Assembly (NCBI RefSeq): GCF_009766005.1 | Contig: NZ_LMUK01000038.1 | Location: 87,910-151,909, forward strand | Origin: Bradyrhizobium sp. S69 | GTDB taxonomy: Bacteria; Pseudomonadota; Alphaproteobacteria; Rhizobiales; Xanthobacteraceae | Length of the DNA: 64,000 nucleotides | Direction: 5' to 3' | Shown here: in pieces, positions 19,192 to 27,784 of the stretch | Position numbering within the stretch: position 1 is the stretch's first letter | How the letters are laid out: each line of letters opens with the position of its first letter | Position numbers and translations under genes: made by a program | The notes under the pieces: generated by a model | Told to the model about the DNA's origin: nothing | Databases searched by the model: none | What the model saw: the letters and a program-made list of their open reading frames with translations, nothing else

Positions 19192-19227
19192 GCGATTTTG
19201 GCGGTGGCAATGGCAGCCAAAAATCGC
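19192..19227 (-). terminator. Hairpin downstream of folD
   Basis: GCGATTTTGGC and GCCAAAAATCGC pair with one bulged base around a 13-base loop. It lies about 125 bases after the folD stop codon, at the end of the soxBDAG-purU-folD unit. No T-run follows on the minus strand, so it may be a processing or attenuation structure rather than an intrinsic terminator. Confidence 0.4.
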
Positions 19228-19351
19228 AGAAAGGCCCACTCATCTGCGGGCGGGGCGGCTTCGCGGATGCTTCGAAATCGCCCTTTGGAGGAGCCGCCCG
19301 GTGCAAGTTGCTGTGCCCAGAGATTAAGTCCAGGCCCGCGAAGCGGCTCTG

Positions 19352-20221
19352 CTAGAAGCCCCCTCGACGTACTCGGGCGGCCTCAACGGTATTCTTCAGG
19401 AGACACGCTATAGTCATCGGCCCGACGCCGCCCGGAACCGGCGTGATCGCTTGCGCGACCTCGATGGCTTCGGCGAACGCAACGTCGCCGACCAGCCGGG
19501 ATTTTCCGGTCTCATCGGTCACACGATTTATGCCGACGTCGATGACGATAGCGCCCGGCTTGATCCACGTTCCGCGGATCATTTCCGGCCGGCCGACCGC
19601 CGCGACGAGGATATCTGCGGCCCGGGCGATTGCCGGGAGATCCCTGCTCTTCGAATGCGCGATGGTGACGGTGCAGCCTTCCTTGAGCAGCAATTGGGCC
19701 ACCGGCTTCCCGACGATATTCGAACGCCCTACGACTACGGCGTTCAGCCCGGACATATCGGAACGTACGGCCCTCAGCAGCATCAGGGATCCGAGTGGTG
19801 TGCAGGGGACGATGCCTCCCGCTCCTATAGTCGTGAGGCCGACGTTAATGGGATGGAAGCCGTCCACATCCTTCGCGGGATCGATGGCGCGTATCACCTT
19901 GTCGGCGTCAATCTGTGCCGGCAGCGGCAATTGCACCAGAATGCCGTCGACAGATTGATTCGTGTTAAGTTTATCTACCACTGCGAGCAGATCGGCTTCC
20001 GTCGTATCGGCGGCAAGGCGATATTCGAACGACTCCATGCCGACTTCCACGGTCTGCTTGGCCTTGGAGCGGACGTATACCTGGCTCGCCGGGTCGTCGC
20101 CCACCAGCACGACGGCGAGCCCGGGCCTGATGCCCTTGGAGACAAGTTTTGCGACGTCGTGAGCGAGAGCCGCCCTTAGTTGGGAAGCGAGCGCCTTACC
20201 GTCGATGATTTGCGCCGTCAT
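19352..20221 (-). CDS. folD: Bifunctional methylene-THF dehydrogenase / methenyl-THF cyclohydrolase FolD
   Basis: The 289-residue enzyme interconverts 5,10-methylene-THF and 10-formyl-THF using NADP+. Motifs are [13 protein letters not shown] (catalytic Tyr-x3-Lys), [58 protein letters not shown] and [15 protein letters not shown]. It starts three bases after purU ends and is the last gene of a sox-purU-folD operon. In context it would carry the methylene group released by the SoxBDAG/MgdABCD enzyme towards formyl-THF. Confidence 0.96.
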   Translation of the reverse strand: MTAQIIDGKALASQLRAALAHDVAKLVSKGIRPGLAVVLVGDDPASQVYVRSKAKQTVEVGMESFEYRLAADTTEADLLAVVDKLNTNQSVDGILVQLPLPAQIDADKVIRAIDPAKDVDGFHPINVGLTTIGAGGIVPCTPLGSLMLLRAVRSDMSGLNAVVVGRSNIVGKPVAQLLLKEGCTVTIAHSKSRDLPAIARAADILVAAVGRPEMIRGTWIKPGAIVIDVGINRVTDETGKSRLVGDVAFAEAIEVAQAITPVPGGVGPMTIACLLKNTVEAARVRRGGF

Positions 20222-20224
20222 GTG

Positions 20225-21079
20225 TCAATCCCTGAAGACGACGGTCTTATGCGCGTTCGCGAATGCGCGCCCGTCCAGATGAAAGGAAACGGCGCGCGAA
20301 AGCACGCGGCGTTCGATGTCCCGACCCCTGCGTATGAGATCCTCAGGGCTGTCCTGATGGCTGATGCGCTCGACGTCCTGCTCGATGATCGGGCCTTCAT
20401 CGAGGTCCGCCGTAACATAGTGTGCCGTGGCGCCGATCAGTTTGACCCCACGCGCATGCGCCTGGTGATACGGCCTTGCCCCCTTGAAGCCGGGAAGGAA
20501 GCTGTGGTGGATGTTGATGCAGCGGCCGGATAGAAATGTCGCCAGATCATCCGACAGAATCTGCATATAACGCGCGAGTACGACGAGATCGGCATTCGTG
20601 ACCGCGACGATCTTCTTGATCTGCGCTTCCTGCTGTGGCTTGGTCCCCGCGGTGACCGGCAGATGGTGAAACGGTATCGCGTCGAAATCCGCGGAAAACG
20701 TCTCACGCGGATGGTTCGAAACGATGCCTACGACATCCATCCTCAGTTCGCCGATGCGCCAGCGGTAGAGCAGATCGACCAGACAATGGTCGGATTTCGA
20801 CGCCAAAAGCAGTACTTTTTGGCGTTCGTATCGGGGTCGTATTTTCCATTTCATCCCGTAATGGTCGCCGATCGGCGTGAAACCCTTGATGATATTTCCG
20901 ATTTCATTCTCGTCATGGAGATTGAACACGATACGCGCGAAGAAGTGGTTGGTCTCCGTGTCGTCGTATTGGTGGGCCTCGCGTATATTGCCGCCATGGG
21001 CGAACAATTCGGCCGTAACCCGTGCGACGATCCCGGGTTGGTTTGGACAGGACAACGTCAAAAGATACGGTTCGGACAT
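20225..21079 (-). CDS. purU: Formyltetrahydrofolate deformylase PurU
   Basis: The 284-residue enzyme hydrolyses 10-formyl-THF to formate and THF. An N-terminal ACT-like domain ([19 protein letters not shown]) is followed by the formyltransferase fold with [38 protein letters not shown] and [18 protein letters not shown] choose the ATG at 21079 (GAGG upstream) over a TTG at 21094. Its position between soxG and folD indicates a role in oxidising demethylation-derived C1 units rather than purine synthesis. Confidence 0.94.
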   Translation of the reverse strand: MSEPYLLTLSCPNQPGIVARVTAELFAHGGNIREAHQYDDTETNHFFARIVFNLHDENEIGNIIKGFTPIGDHYGMKWKIRPRYERQKVLLLASKSDHCLVDLLYRWRIGELRMDVVGIVSNHPRETFSADFDAIPFHHLPVTAGTKPQQEAQIKKIVAVTNADLVVLARYMQILSDDLATFLSGRCINIHHSFLPGFKGARPYHQAHARGVKLIGATAHYVTADLDEGPIIEQDVERISHQDSPEDLIRRGRDIERRVLSRAVSFHLDGRAFANAHKTVVFRD

Positions 21080-21115
21080 CGGTGCCTCGGGCAAAGGTTG
21101 GAGAAAGCGGATGCG

Positions 21116-21616
21116 TCAGGATGCGGCGGCTAATTCGAACCAATGACGAATGTTCGACGCAAAGCTTCGGAAAGTTGCGATCTCGAACGTCGGAACATCG
21201 TCAAGCTGCCAGAGCACGACGCCGATGTGTTCGATCACCGTAGTTGCGGCGGATCCACTCCTGAAAACGGCCGGATGCAAATCGATGAATACGCCGCGCT
21301 GAAGCGTTTCGCGGGCGCCGGAGCCTGCAATCCGTAATACGACATAGCTTCCCGACTGATCCGAGACCGAGGCCAATCCGTTGAGCTTGTTCGCAAGTTG
21401 CGTGACCCAATCCGCCTCCGGTGTTTCAGCAAGCGCAAGCCAGGTTCCGGGGCCCGTGCCGATCAGAGCCAGACGTGCGTCGGCCGCGCGCTCAGGTCCA
21501 TCCGGAGGCAGGAAGCCAAGAACTGCGCCGATGACCGCCGGCTGGATGCCTTTACGGGCCATGATCGTAGCCATTCCCAGGCCCGGACGCTCGGTCAACC
21601 TATAATCACTATCCAC
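21116..21616 (-). CDS. soxG: Sarcosine oxidase gamma subunit family (SoxG / MgdD-like)
   Basis: A 166-residue protein of the small GcvT-related gamma family, here short but with the expected LALIGTGPGTWLALAET, ETLQRGVFIDLHPAVF and ATTVIEHIGVVLWQLDD segments. The start is uncertain: a GTG at 21616 that overlaps the soxA stop by eight bases is the most economical, since the frame upstream lies inside soxA. It is the fourth subunit of the heterotetrameric demethylating dehydrogenase, ending 37 bases before purU. Confidence 0.82.
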   Translation of the reverse strand: MDSDYRLTERPGLGMATIMARKGIQPAVIGAVLGFLPPDGPERAADARLALIGTGPGTWLALAETPEADWVTQLANKLNGLASVSDQSGSYVVLRIAGSGARETLQRGVFIDLHPAVFRSGSAATTVIEHIGVVLWQLDDVPTFEIATFRSFASNIRHWFELAAAS

Positions 21617-24566
21617 GGACGCGCACTCCTTCAGGATCGACGAACACCGGGTCGCAGATTTCGGCAGCGAAATCGGGTCCGCGAACGGGGTCATGAACTG
21701 TGACGAGTTCACCATGGCGTGCCGCTCCGCCCTGAAGCAGAGCGAGCCCGATCCATTGGCCGCGTGAGGGTGAGTATGCCGCCGAGGTGATGTAGCCTTG
21801 ATCATTGGCGGCCAAAGGGTCACGGCCCTGTGGCAGGAGGTGCGCGCCAGCCCTCAGACGGGCGCCGCCCAACGGGCGGACACCTACTAGCGATGGGCGA
21901 TTGGTGTCTGACAATGCCGGACGTTCCGCCATCGCGCGCCCGATGTAGTCCTTTTTCTTCGACATCATCCGACCCATTGCCAGGTCGGCGGCGGTGGTCT
22001 GACCGTTGATTTCGTTTCCGGCCGGATGTCCCTTCTCGATGCGCATCACGCCCAGCGCTTCGGTGCCGTATGGAACGGCGTGGAATGCGTCACCGGCCGT
22101 GAAAAGCGCGCGGACAAGCATTTCGCCGTGCGACGCCGGCACGCTGATCTCGTAGGCGAGCTCGCCGGAAAACGAGAGGCGGGAAAGCCGCGCGGGCAAA
22201 TTGCGCCAACGAAGTTCGATGGCGGCCATGAAGGCGAAACTGTCGTTCGAAAGATCGAGATCGGGCAGGAGCATCTGCAGCAGCGGACGCGAAAGGGGGC
22301 CGGCGACGGAATAGGTCGACCATTGTTCGGTGACCGAAGTGGCTTGAACGTCGAGTTCCGGCCACAGCACCTGCCTTGCATAGTCGATGTGCTGCATGAT
22401 TTTTGCTGCATTCAGCGTGGTGGTCGTGACGTAGAAACGGTCCTCCCCGAGCCTGGCAGTCGTACCGTCATCCATCACGAATCCGTCTTCGCGCAGCATG
22501 ACTCCGTACCGGGCTCGGCCGACCGGCAGAGTCGAAAACATGTTGATGTAAAGTCGGTCGAGGAGAATTCCGGCGTCCGGGCCATGGACATCGATCTTTC
22601 CCAAGGTGGAGACGTCGCATATGCCGACACCGCTGCGCGTCATCGACACTTCGCGGCTGACCGTCTGGAGCCAGTCTCGCTCTCCTGGGTGCGCGAACCA
22701 TTGGGCCCGCTTCCAAAGGCCGGCGTCGACAAAGGTCGCGCCGCGTTCCCTGGCCCACTCGTGGCTGGCAGTTCGACGCTCCGGGCGGAAGGCTGTGTTT
22801 TGATGGTGTCCGGCGAGGGCGCCTATTGCGACCGGCAGATACGGCGGCCTCGACATTATCGTGCCGGCCTCCGCGATCGACTTGCCGGTGGCGGCTGCGA
22901 GCACGGCGTGGCCGTTCAATTGGCTCGTCTTGCCCTGATCCGTCGCCATACCGAGCGTGGTGTAGCGCTTCAAATGTTCGATCGAAACGAAACCTTCCCG
23001 CGCCGCGAGGCTGACGTCGGCATCGGTCACGTCATTCTGGAAGTCGACGAAGGCTTTTGAGCGGTGTCCGCGCGAGTACCAGGGAGGCGACGATGCGGAA
23101 GGTTCATCGCCGGCCAAGGGCGCAGGCGCCACCGCCGAGGTCCGGCCCAACTCGCGCAAGGTCTCCTCCGCCGCCCGAACGCCGTCCGCAAGGGATCCGG
23201 AGAGTGAGAAATGGCCTGCCGCAGCGCCTGTGGCTTTCATTCCCGGAGGAGCGGTATTGAGGACGAAACTGTGTACCAGATCGGACCACACTGGGCGGTC
23301 GCCGAGATTGCTGCCGAGACCGATGGAAGGATTCCAGCCGCCCGACATGAGCACCAGATCCGCGGAGATGCGTCGCCGGCTGCCGTCCTTTAAAAGAACG
23401 TCGACTGACCTGACAGTCCGGCCGTGTACGTCAGTCAGGGCGGCCCCGCTCAGGATCTCTATTCCGGCCTGCCGGAGGCGGGCCGCCGCGGGCGGTTGGG
23501 AATCGGTCCGTGGGTCGACGACGGCCGCGAGTTGAACGCCTGCGGACATCAGATCCTCAGCTGCGCTCCAACCGCTGTCTGTCGTGGTGAAAACTACTGC
23601 CCGACGGCCCGGAACAGCGGCAAAACGGTTCACGTAGGTTGCAGCGGCTGACGCAGTCATGACTCCGGGCTTATCGTTGCCGCCAAACACGAGCGGTCTC
23701 TCGATGGCGCCGGTTGCCAGAATCGTGCGGCCAGCGATGATTTTCCAGAATCTTTGCCGGGACTTGCCGGGCGGGATGTTGCCGAGATGGTCGGAAACCT
23801 GCTCCAACGCGCCGTATTCGCAGCCGTCGTAGGCACCGAATATCTGCGTGCGGCTGAGCAACGTTACGTTTGGCGTAGCCCGCAATTCGGCGACCGTATC
23901 GTCGACCCATTTTCCCGCGGCAGCTTCGTTGATAACGTGCCGCTCCGAGCAAAGGCGTCCGCCCAGCACCCAGTCTCCGTCGGCTATGATGACCCGCAAA
24001 CCGGCACGTGCGGCCGTAACCGCCGCGATCAGTCCGGACGGTCCGGCGCCGATAACAAGCAGATCGCAGAATCCATGCGCGCGCTCATAGCTGTCCGGAT
24101 CGGGCTCCATTGAGAGCTGACCGAGGCCGGCGGCGCGGCGGATAATCGGTTCGTAGAGCTTCTCCCAGTATTTTGCCGGCCACATGAAGGTCTTGTAGTA
24201 GAAGCCGGCCACCAGGATCGGCGCAAAGACCTGATTCAACGCCATTACATCGACCGAGAGGGTTGGCCATCGATTTTGGCTCTTAGCTTCGAGTCCTTCG
24301 AAGAGCTGCACCGTGGTGGCACGGGTGTTCGGCTCGGCGCGGGCGCCTGAGCGGAGCGTGACGAGCGCATTCGGCTCCTCGCTGCCGGCAGTCAGGATTC
24401 CCCGAGGACGGTGATACTTGAAAGAGCGGCCGACCAACTTGACGCCATTCGCGATTAGCGCCGAAGCCAGTGTGTCGCCGGCAAAACCCGCGTGCTTCAT
24501 TCCGTCGAATGTAAAGTTCAGCGGTTGAGCGCGGTCGATCAGACCGCCGAAGGAAAGACGGCTCAT
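21609..24566 (-). CDS. soxA: Sarcosine oxidase / N-methylglutamate dehydrogenase alpha subunit (SoxA / MgdC-like)
   Basis: The 985-residue subunit has the standard order: an N-terminal ferredoxin-like region (DTLASALIANG, RSFKYHRPRGILTAGSEEPN), an NAD-binding domain (LLVIGAGPSGLIAAVTAARAG, about residue 168), and a C-terminal GcvT/folate domain (about 600-985) with YINMFSTLPVGRARYGVML and RIEKGHPAGNEINGQTTAAD. The folate domain collects the formaldehyde-level carbon as methylene-THF. The ATG overlaps the soxD stop by four bases. Whether the complex acts on sarcosine or N-methylglutamate cannot be read directly; the glxBCD/glnT context favours the latter. Confidence 0.92.
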   Translation of the reverse strand: MSRLSFGGLIDRAQPLNFTFDGMKHAGFAGDTLASALIANGVKLVGRSFKYHRPRGILTAGSEEPNALVTLRSGARAEPNTRATTVQLFEGLEAKSQNRWPTLSVDVMALNQVFAPILVAGFYYKTFMWPAKYWEKLYEPIIRRAAGLGQLSMEPDPDSYERAHGFCDLLVIGAGPSGLIAAVTAARAGLRVIIADGDWVLGGRLCSERHVINEAAAGKWVDDTVAELRATPNVTLLSRTQIFGAYDGCEYGALEQVSDHLGNIPPGKSRQRFWKIIAGRTILATGAIERPLVFGGNDKPGVMTASAAATYVNRFAAVPGRRAVVFTTTDSGWSAAEDLMSAGVQLAAVVDPRTDSQPPAAARLRQAGIEILSGAALTDVHGRTVRSVDVLLKDGSRRRISADLVLMSGGWNPSIGLGSNLGDRPVWSDLVHSFVLNTAPPGMKATGAAAGHFSLSGSLADGVRAAEETLRELGRTSAVAPAPLAGDEPSASSPPWYSRGHRSKAFVDFQNDVTDADVSLAAREGFVSIEHLKRYTTLGMATDQGKTSQLNGHAVLAAATGKSIAEAGTIMSRPPYLPVAIGALAGHHQNTAFRPERRTASHEWARERGATFVDAGLWKRAQWFAHPGERDWLQTVSREVSMTRSGVGICDVSTLGKIDVHGPDAGILLDRLYINMFSTLPVGRARYGVMLREDGFVMDDGTTARLGEDRFYVTTTTLNAAKIMQHIDYARQVLWPELDVQATSVTEQWSTYSVAGPLSRPLLQMLLPDLDLSNDSFAFMAAIELRWRNLPARLSRLSFSGELAYEISVPASHGEMLVRALFTAGDAFHAVPYGTEALGVMRIEKGHPAGNEINGQTTAADLAMGRMMSKKKDYIGRAMAERPALSDTNRPSLVGVRPLGGARLRAGAHLLPQGRDPLAANDQGYITSAAYSPSRGQWIGLALLQGGAARHGELVTVHDPVRGPDFAAEICDPVFVDPEGVRVRG

Positions 24567-24814
24567 CGGGAGTCCTCCCGGGCGAGCACGGCTGCCGATA
24601 TGCGGTGCGTTCGCGTGTCCCGCGTCACGGTGATCCAGTTGCGGCAGCCCTGGGCGTGATACCAGTGCTCCCGCATCGGGCCCGGGACATTGTCGCGAAG
24701 ATAGACGTAGTCGTACATGCCCTCCTCTGAAGAAGGCCGGGTCGGGGCGGCATCGCCGCGGTATACGAACTCACGGGAGTCGCGTTGGCCGCAGTACGGG
24801 CAGGGTAAACGCAT
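24563..24814 (-). CDS. soxD: Sarcosine oxidase delta subunit (SoxD / MgdB-like)
   Basis: This 83-residue subunit binds zinc: Cys-x2-Cys in LPCPYCGQRD at the N terminus and HAQGCRNW later. DYVYLRDNVPGPMREHWYH is a typical stretch. The ATG at 24814 has GAGGACGG just upstream; the longer open frame up to 25000 lies inside soxB and is not used. It starts 10 bases after soxB ends and its stop overlaps soxA. Confidence 0.92.
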   Translation of the reverse strand: MRLPCPYCGQRDSREFVYRGDAAPTRPSSEEGMYDYVYLRDNVPGPMREHWYHAQGCRNWITVTRDTRTHRISAAVLAREDSR

Positions 24815-24824
24815 CTTACCGTCC

Positions 24825-26078
24825 TCAGTGCAGATTAGGTTGGGCGCCTTGCCCTTTTTCGTCGATGATGCGGCCGGTGGCGAACCGGTCCAGCCGGTAA
24901 GCAACTGCCGTCTCCTCAGGCCGATCGGTTGCCAGCAAATGCGCGAAAGCGAGGCCCGATGCCGGCGTTGCCTTGAAGCCGCCGTAGCACCAACCCGCAT
25001 TCAGATAGAGGCCCTCAATGGGCGAACGGTCGATGATCGGCGATCCATCCATCGACATGTCCACGATGCCGCCCCAGCTTCGCAGCAGGCGGGCTCTTCC
25101 GATCATCGGCATGATTGCCATGCCGCCTTCGCAGACGTCTTCGACGGTAGGAAGATTGCCGCGGCTCGCGTAGCTGTTGTAGCCGTCGATGTCGCCGCCG
25201 AAAACGAGACCGCCTTTGTCGGATTGGCTGATATAAAAGTGGCCGGCGCCGAATGTGATGACGCCCGGGATGATGGGCTTCAGCGCTTCCGATACGAAGG
25301 CCTGGAGCACATGGCTTTCGATGGGAAGCCGGAGCCCCGCCATCGCGGCCACGCGCGACGAGTTGCCGGCCACCGCCACTCCAACCTTTTTGGCGCGAAT
25401 GCTCCCGCGCGTTGTTTCCACGCCCACGACGGTACCGTCCGCGGTACGCATGAAACCGGTAAGTTCGCAGTTTTGAATGATGTCGACTCCGAGGTCGGAG
25501 GCGGCTCGGGCGTAGCCCCAGACGACGGCATCGTGTCTTGCCGTCCCGCCTCGGCGCTGTAGCAGCCCCCCCATGACTGGAAAACGTGCATTGTCGAAAT
25601 TCAAGTAAGGCGCCATGTTCCGGACGTGGGCAGTATCTAGAAGTTCGGCATCAACGCCGTGCAGGCGCATTGCGTTTCCGCGGCGTGCGAACGCGTCGCG
25701 CTGCCCATCCGAATGATAGAGGTTCAGAACGCCGCGCTGGCTGACCATCGCATTGTAGTTCAGGTCCTGTTCCAGACCTTCCCACAACTTCATGGAGCGT
25801 TCGTAGAACGCGGTATTGCCCTCAAGTCCGTAGTTCGAACGGATGATCGTCGTGTTGCGACCGGCGTTGCCGCCACCGATCCACGATTTTTCAATTACCG
25901 CAACATTGGTGATGCCGTGTACCTTGGCCAGATAGTACGCCGTCGCCAGACCGTGTCCGCCGCCGCCGACGATGACCACATCATATGCATCCCGGGGAAC
26001 GGCATCGCGCCATGTCCGTTGCCAGCGCCCGTGGCCGGAAAACGCGTTCGCGACTAGTCCGAAGATCGAAAAGCGCAT
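24825..26078 (-). CDS. soxB: Sarcosine oxidase beta subunit (SoxB / MgdA-like)
   Basis: The 417-residue flavoprotein carries the substrate-oxidising site. The FAD motif VVIVGGGGHGLATAYYLAK is at about residue 33. The RRGGTARHDAVVWGYARAA segment includes the His region that links covalent FMN in tetrameric sarcosine oxidases. The C-terminal WGGIVDMSMDGSPIIDRSP and LYLNAGWCYGGFKATPASG are typical. It opens the minus-strand operon soxB-D-A-G-purU-folD, 61 bases from the divergent glxA-type regulator. Confidence 0.93.
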   Translation of the reverse strand: MRFSIFGLVANAFSGHGRWQRTWRDAVPRDAYDVVIVGGGGHGLATAYYLAKVHGITNVAVIEKSWIGGGNAGRNTTIIRSNYGLEGNTAFYERSMKLWEGLEQDLNYNAMVSQRGVLNLYHSDGQRDAFARRGNAMRLHGVDAELLDTAHVRNMAPYLNFDNARFPVMGGLLQRRGGTARHDAVVWGYARAASDLGVDIIQNCELTGFMRTADGTVVGVETTRGSIRAKKVGVAVAGNSSRVAAMAGLRLPIESHVLQAFVSEALKPIIPGVITFGAGHFYISQSDKGGLVFGGDIDGYNSYASRGNLPTVEDVCEGGMAIMPMIGRARLLRSWGGIVDMSMDGSPIIDRSPIEGLYLNAGWCYGGFKATPASGLAFAHLLATDRPEETAVAYRLDRFATGRIIDEKGQGAQPNLH

Positions 26079-26139
26079 GGTTTCATCGGCGAAATGTTGT
26101 TGATCTGGAGGAAACTTACGACATAAAAGGGGTCATGAT

Positions 26140-27222
26140 TTGACGCAGGACGACGTTTTTATGCCTCAGAACGACATTGATGACGAAGCGGCGCCCAAGA
26201 TGCTTGGACTTCTGCTGATCGATGGGTTTGCGCTAATGTCTTACGCTTCCGTGATCGAACCTTTCCGCGCGGCGAACACCCTCGCCGGCCGGGAGTTGTA
26301 TCGCTGGACCCATATTTCTGTCGACGGACGGCAGGTACGTGCGTCGACGGGCGCCGGCATGCTCGCCGACCAAGCGGTCGGCGAGCCGATTTTCTGCGAT
26401 ACCCTGTTCGTGTTTGCTGCAGGGGATCCGACAGCGTTCTCCGATCCGAAGACGTTCGCTTGGCTTAGGCGTCTGGCTCGCGCGAACGTGCGGCTCGCCG
26501 GCGTTTCGGGCGGACCCTTTCTGCTGGCGCGAGCCGGGCTCCTGACAGGCTATCGGGCGACGATTCATTGGGACCATCGGTCCGCTTTCCTGGAAGCTTT
26601 CCCGACGTCCGACCTCGAGCCCGGGCTCTACGTGATCGACAGGCGCCGGCTCACTTGCGCGGGGGGGACTGCGGGACTCGATCTGGCCATCGAGCTGATA
26701 GAGCGCGAACACGGCCACGAACTCGCCTTGCAGGTCGGTGAATGGTTCATTCGGACCGAACCTCGTCCGGGGGCCAAATCACAGCGTCTGAGTTTGCGCG
26801 AGCGCGTGGGGATCGGCAATGATCGGGTCATCAGAGTTCTAGCCGAAATGGAAGCTAGTCTCGAACAGCCGACCGGAATGCGCAAACTGGCCCAAGTCGC
26901 CGGCGTCTCTGTGCGCCAGCTCGAACGTCTTTTCGCCGCGCATCTGCGCGAAACCGTTGGAGAATGCTATCTCAGGATCAGGCTTGAGAAGGCCGCAGAG
27001 CTTCTGCGGAAGACCGGATTGTCGGTTACCGCGATCGGGCTCGCCTGCGGTTTTCAAAGCAGCAGCCACTTCTCCCGTAGCTACAAGTCGAGATACGAAA
27101 TGACACCGAGTTCGGATCGGATCCGGGCCGCACTGCAACCGCGCAAACTGAATCGCTCGGATGCGTCGCACCAGGCCGATAAGGTAAGGCGGCGACATCC
27201 TGGAATTTCACGCGTTGTTTGA
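26140..27222 (+). CDS. GlxA-family transcriptional regulator (DJ-1/PfpI-like domain plus AraC helix-turn-helix)
   Basis: The 360-residue regulator joins an N-terminal class I glutaminase-like sensor (LGLLLIDGFALMSYASVIEP; the nucleophile elbow reads GVSGGPFLLA, without Cys) to an AraC/XylS DNA-binding domain (about 230-330: LAQVAGVSVRQLERLFAAHL, CGFQSSSHFSRSYKSRY). TTG 26140 has AAGGGG upstream; ATG 26161 is the alternative. Divergent placement from soxB suggests control of the sox-purU-folD operon. A decayed copy of its C-terminal half lies 3.3 kb downstream. Confidence 0.87.
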   Translation: MTQDDVFMPQNDIDDEAAPKMLGLLLIDGFALMSYASVIEPFRAANTLAGRELYRWTHISVDGRQVRASTGAGMLADQAVGEPIFCDTLFVFAAGDPTAFSDPKTFAWLRRLARANVRLAGVSGGPFLLARAGLLTGYRATIHWDHRSAFLEAFPTSDLEPGLYVIDRRRLTCAGGTAGLDLAIELIEREHGHELALQVGEWFIRTEPRPGAKSQRLSLRERVGIGNDRVIRVLAEMEASLEQPTGMRKLAQVAGVSVRQLERLFAAHLRETVGECYLRIRLEKAAELLRKTGLSVTAIGLACGFQSSSHFSRSYKSRYEMTPSSDRIRAALQPRKLNRSDASHQADKVRRRHPGISRVV

Positions 27223-27653
27223 TCATCGCCTACTGCTCGCTTCAATCGCGCCCCCGAGTCTGGTTGCGCGTTCGCTTCCTTTGCATTTAGCACCAATTAG
27301 GCGTCGACGAGCTTTGCTAGGCGGATCAATCCACATTCGGTAAATGGCCAGCATTTGATGGCTTATCTTTCGGTTTCGCCCCGTTTACAGAGCCGCCGAT
27401 CGTGCGGACGCTCCGGCCGCCGAAGCAGGCGCTCCTTCGCGAAATGAGCCCGCCGATGATGCTGACCATCGATACGATCGGTTCCGATCAGATCGGCGCT
27501 TCCGCCGAGATTTGGGCTCCAGTAAGAGGAGTGGGACGCTGACAAGCGCGGGCTGGTCAAGCGCGAAATCCCCTTCCTAAGATTCACTTCCTCGGTCGCT
27601 TCTTCCAACGGGGCCAATCTTCGACGGCTGCCAACCTGGCAGGCTCGCGAAGC

Positions 27654-27682
27654 CGTCAGCTCTTCTTGCTTTCGAATTCGAA
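27654..27682 (-). promoter_or_regulatory. Ada-box-like site without an obvious target gene
   Basis: On the minus strand AAT-TCGAAA-GCAA-GAAG matches the motif found before the alkylation genes, though the CGGAGTG tail is degraded. It overlaps the perfect palindrome TTCGAATTCGAA (27671-27682). The stretch 27223-27784 holds no recognisable gene; a minus-strand frame ending at 27363 could be a relic. Confidence 0.4.
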
Positions 27683-27784
27683 GAATATCGGCGTCGGCCG
27701 GAACGTGGACTTCTGCGAAGGGTTTGCACCACGAGCTGCAGCAAGCGCCTCTTGGCAGCCAAGCTCGTGAAAAGGAATGCCCAA

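Noticed and set aside
22026..23060. 344-codon plus-strand frame opposite soxA
   Set aside because: Shadow of the soxA folate domain; no ribosome site or family features.
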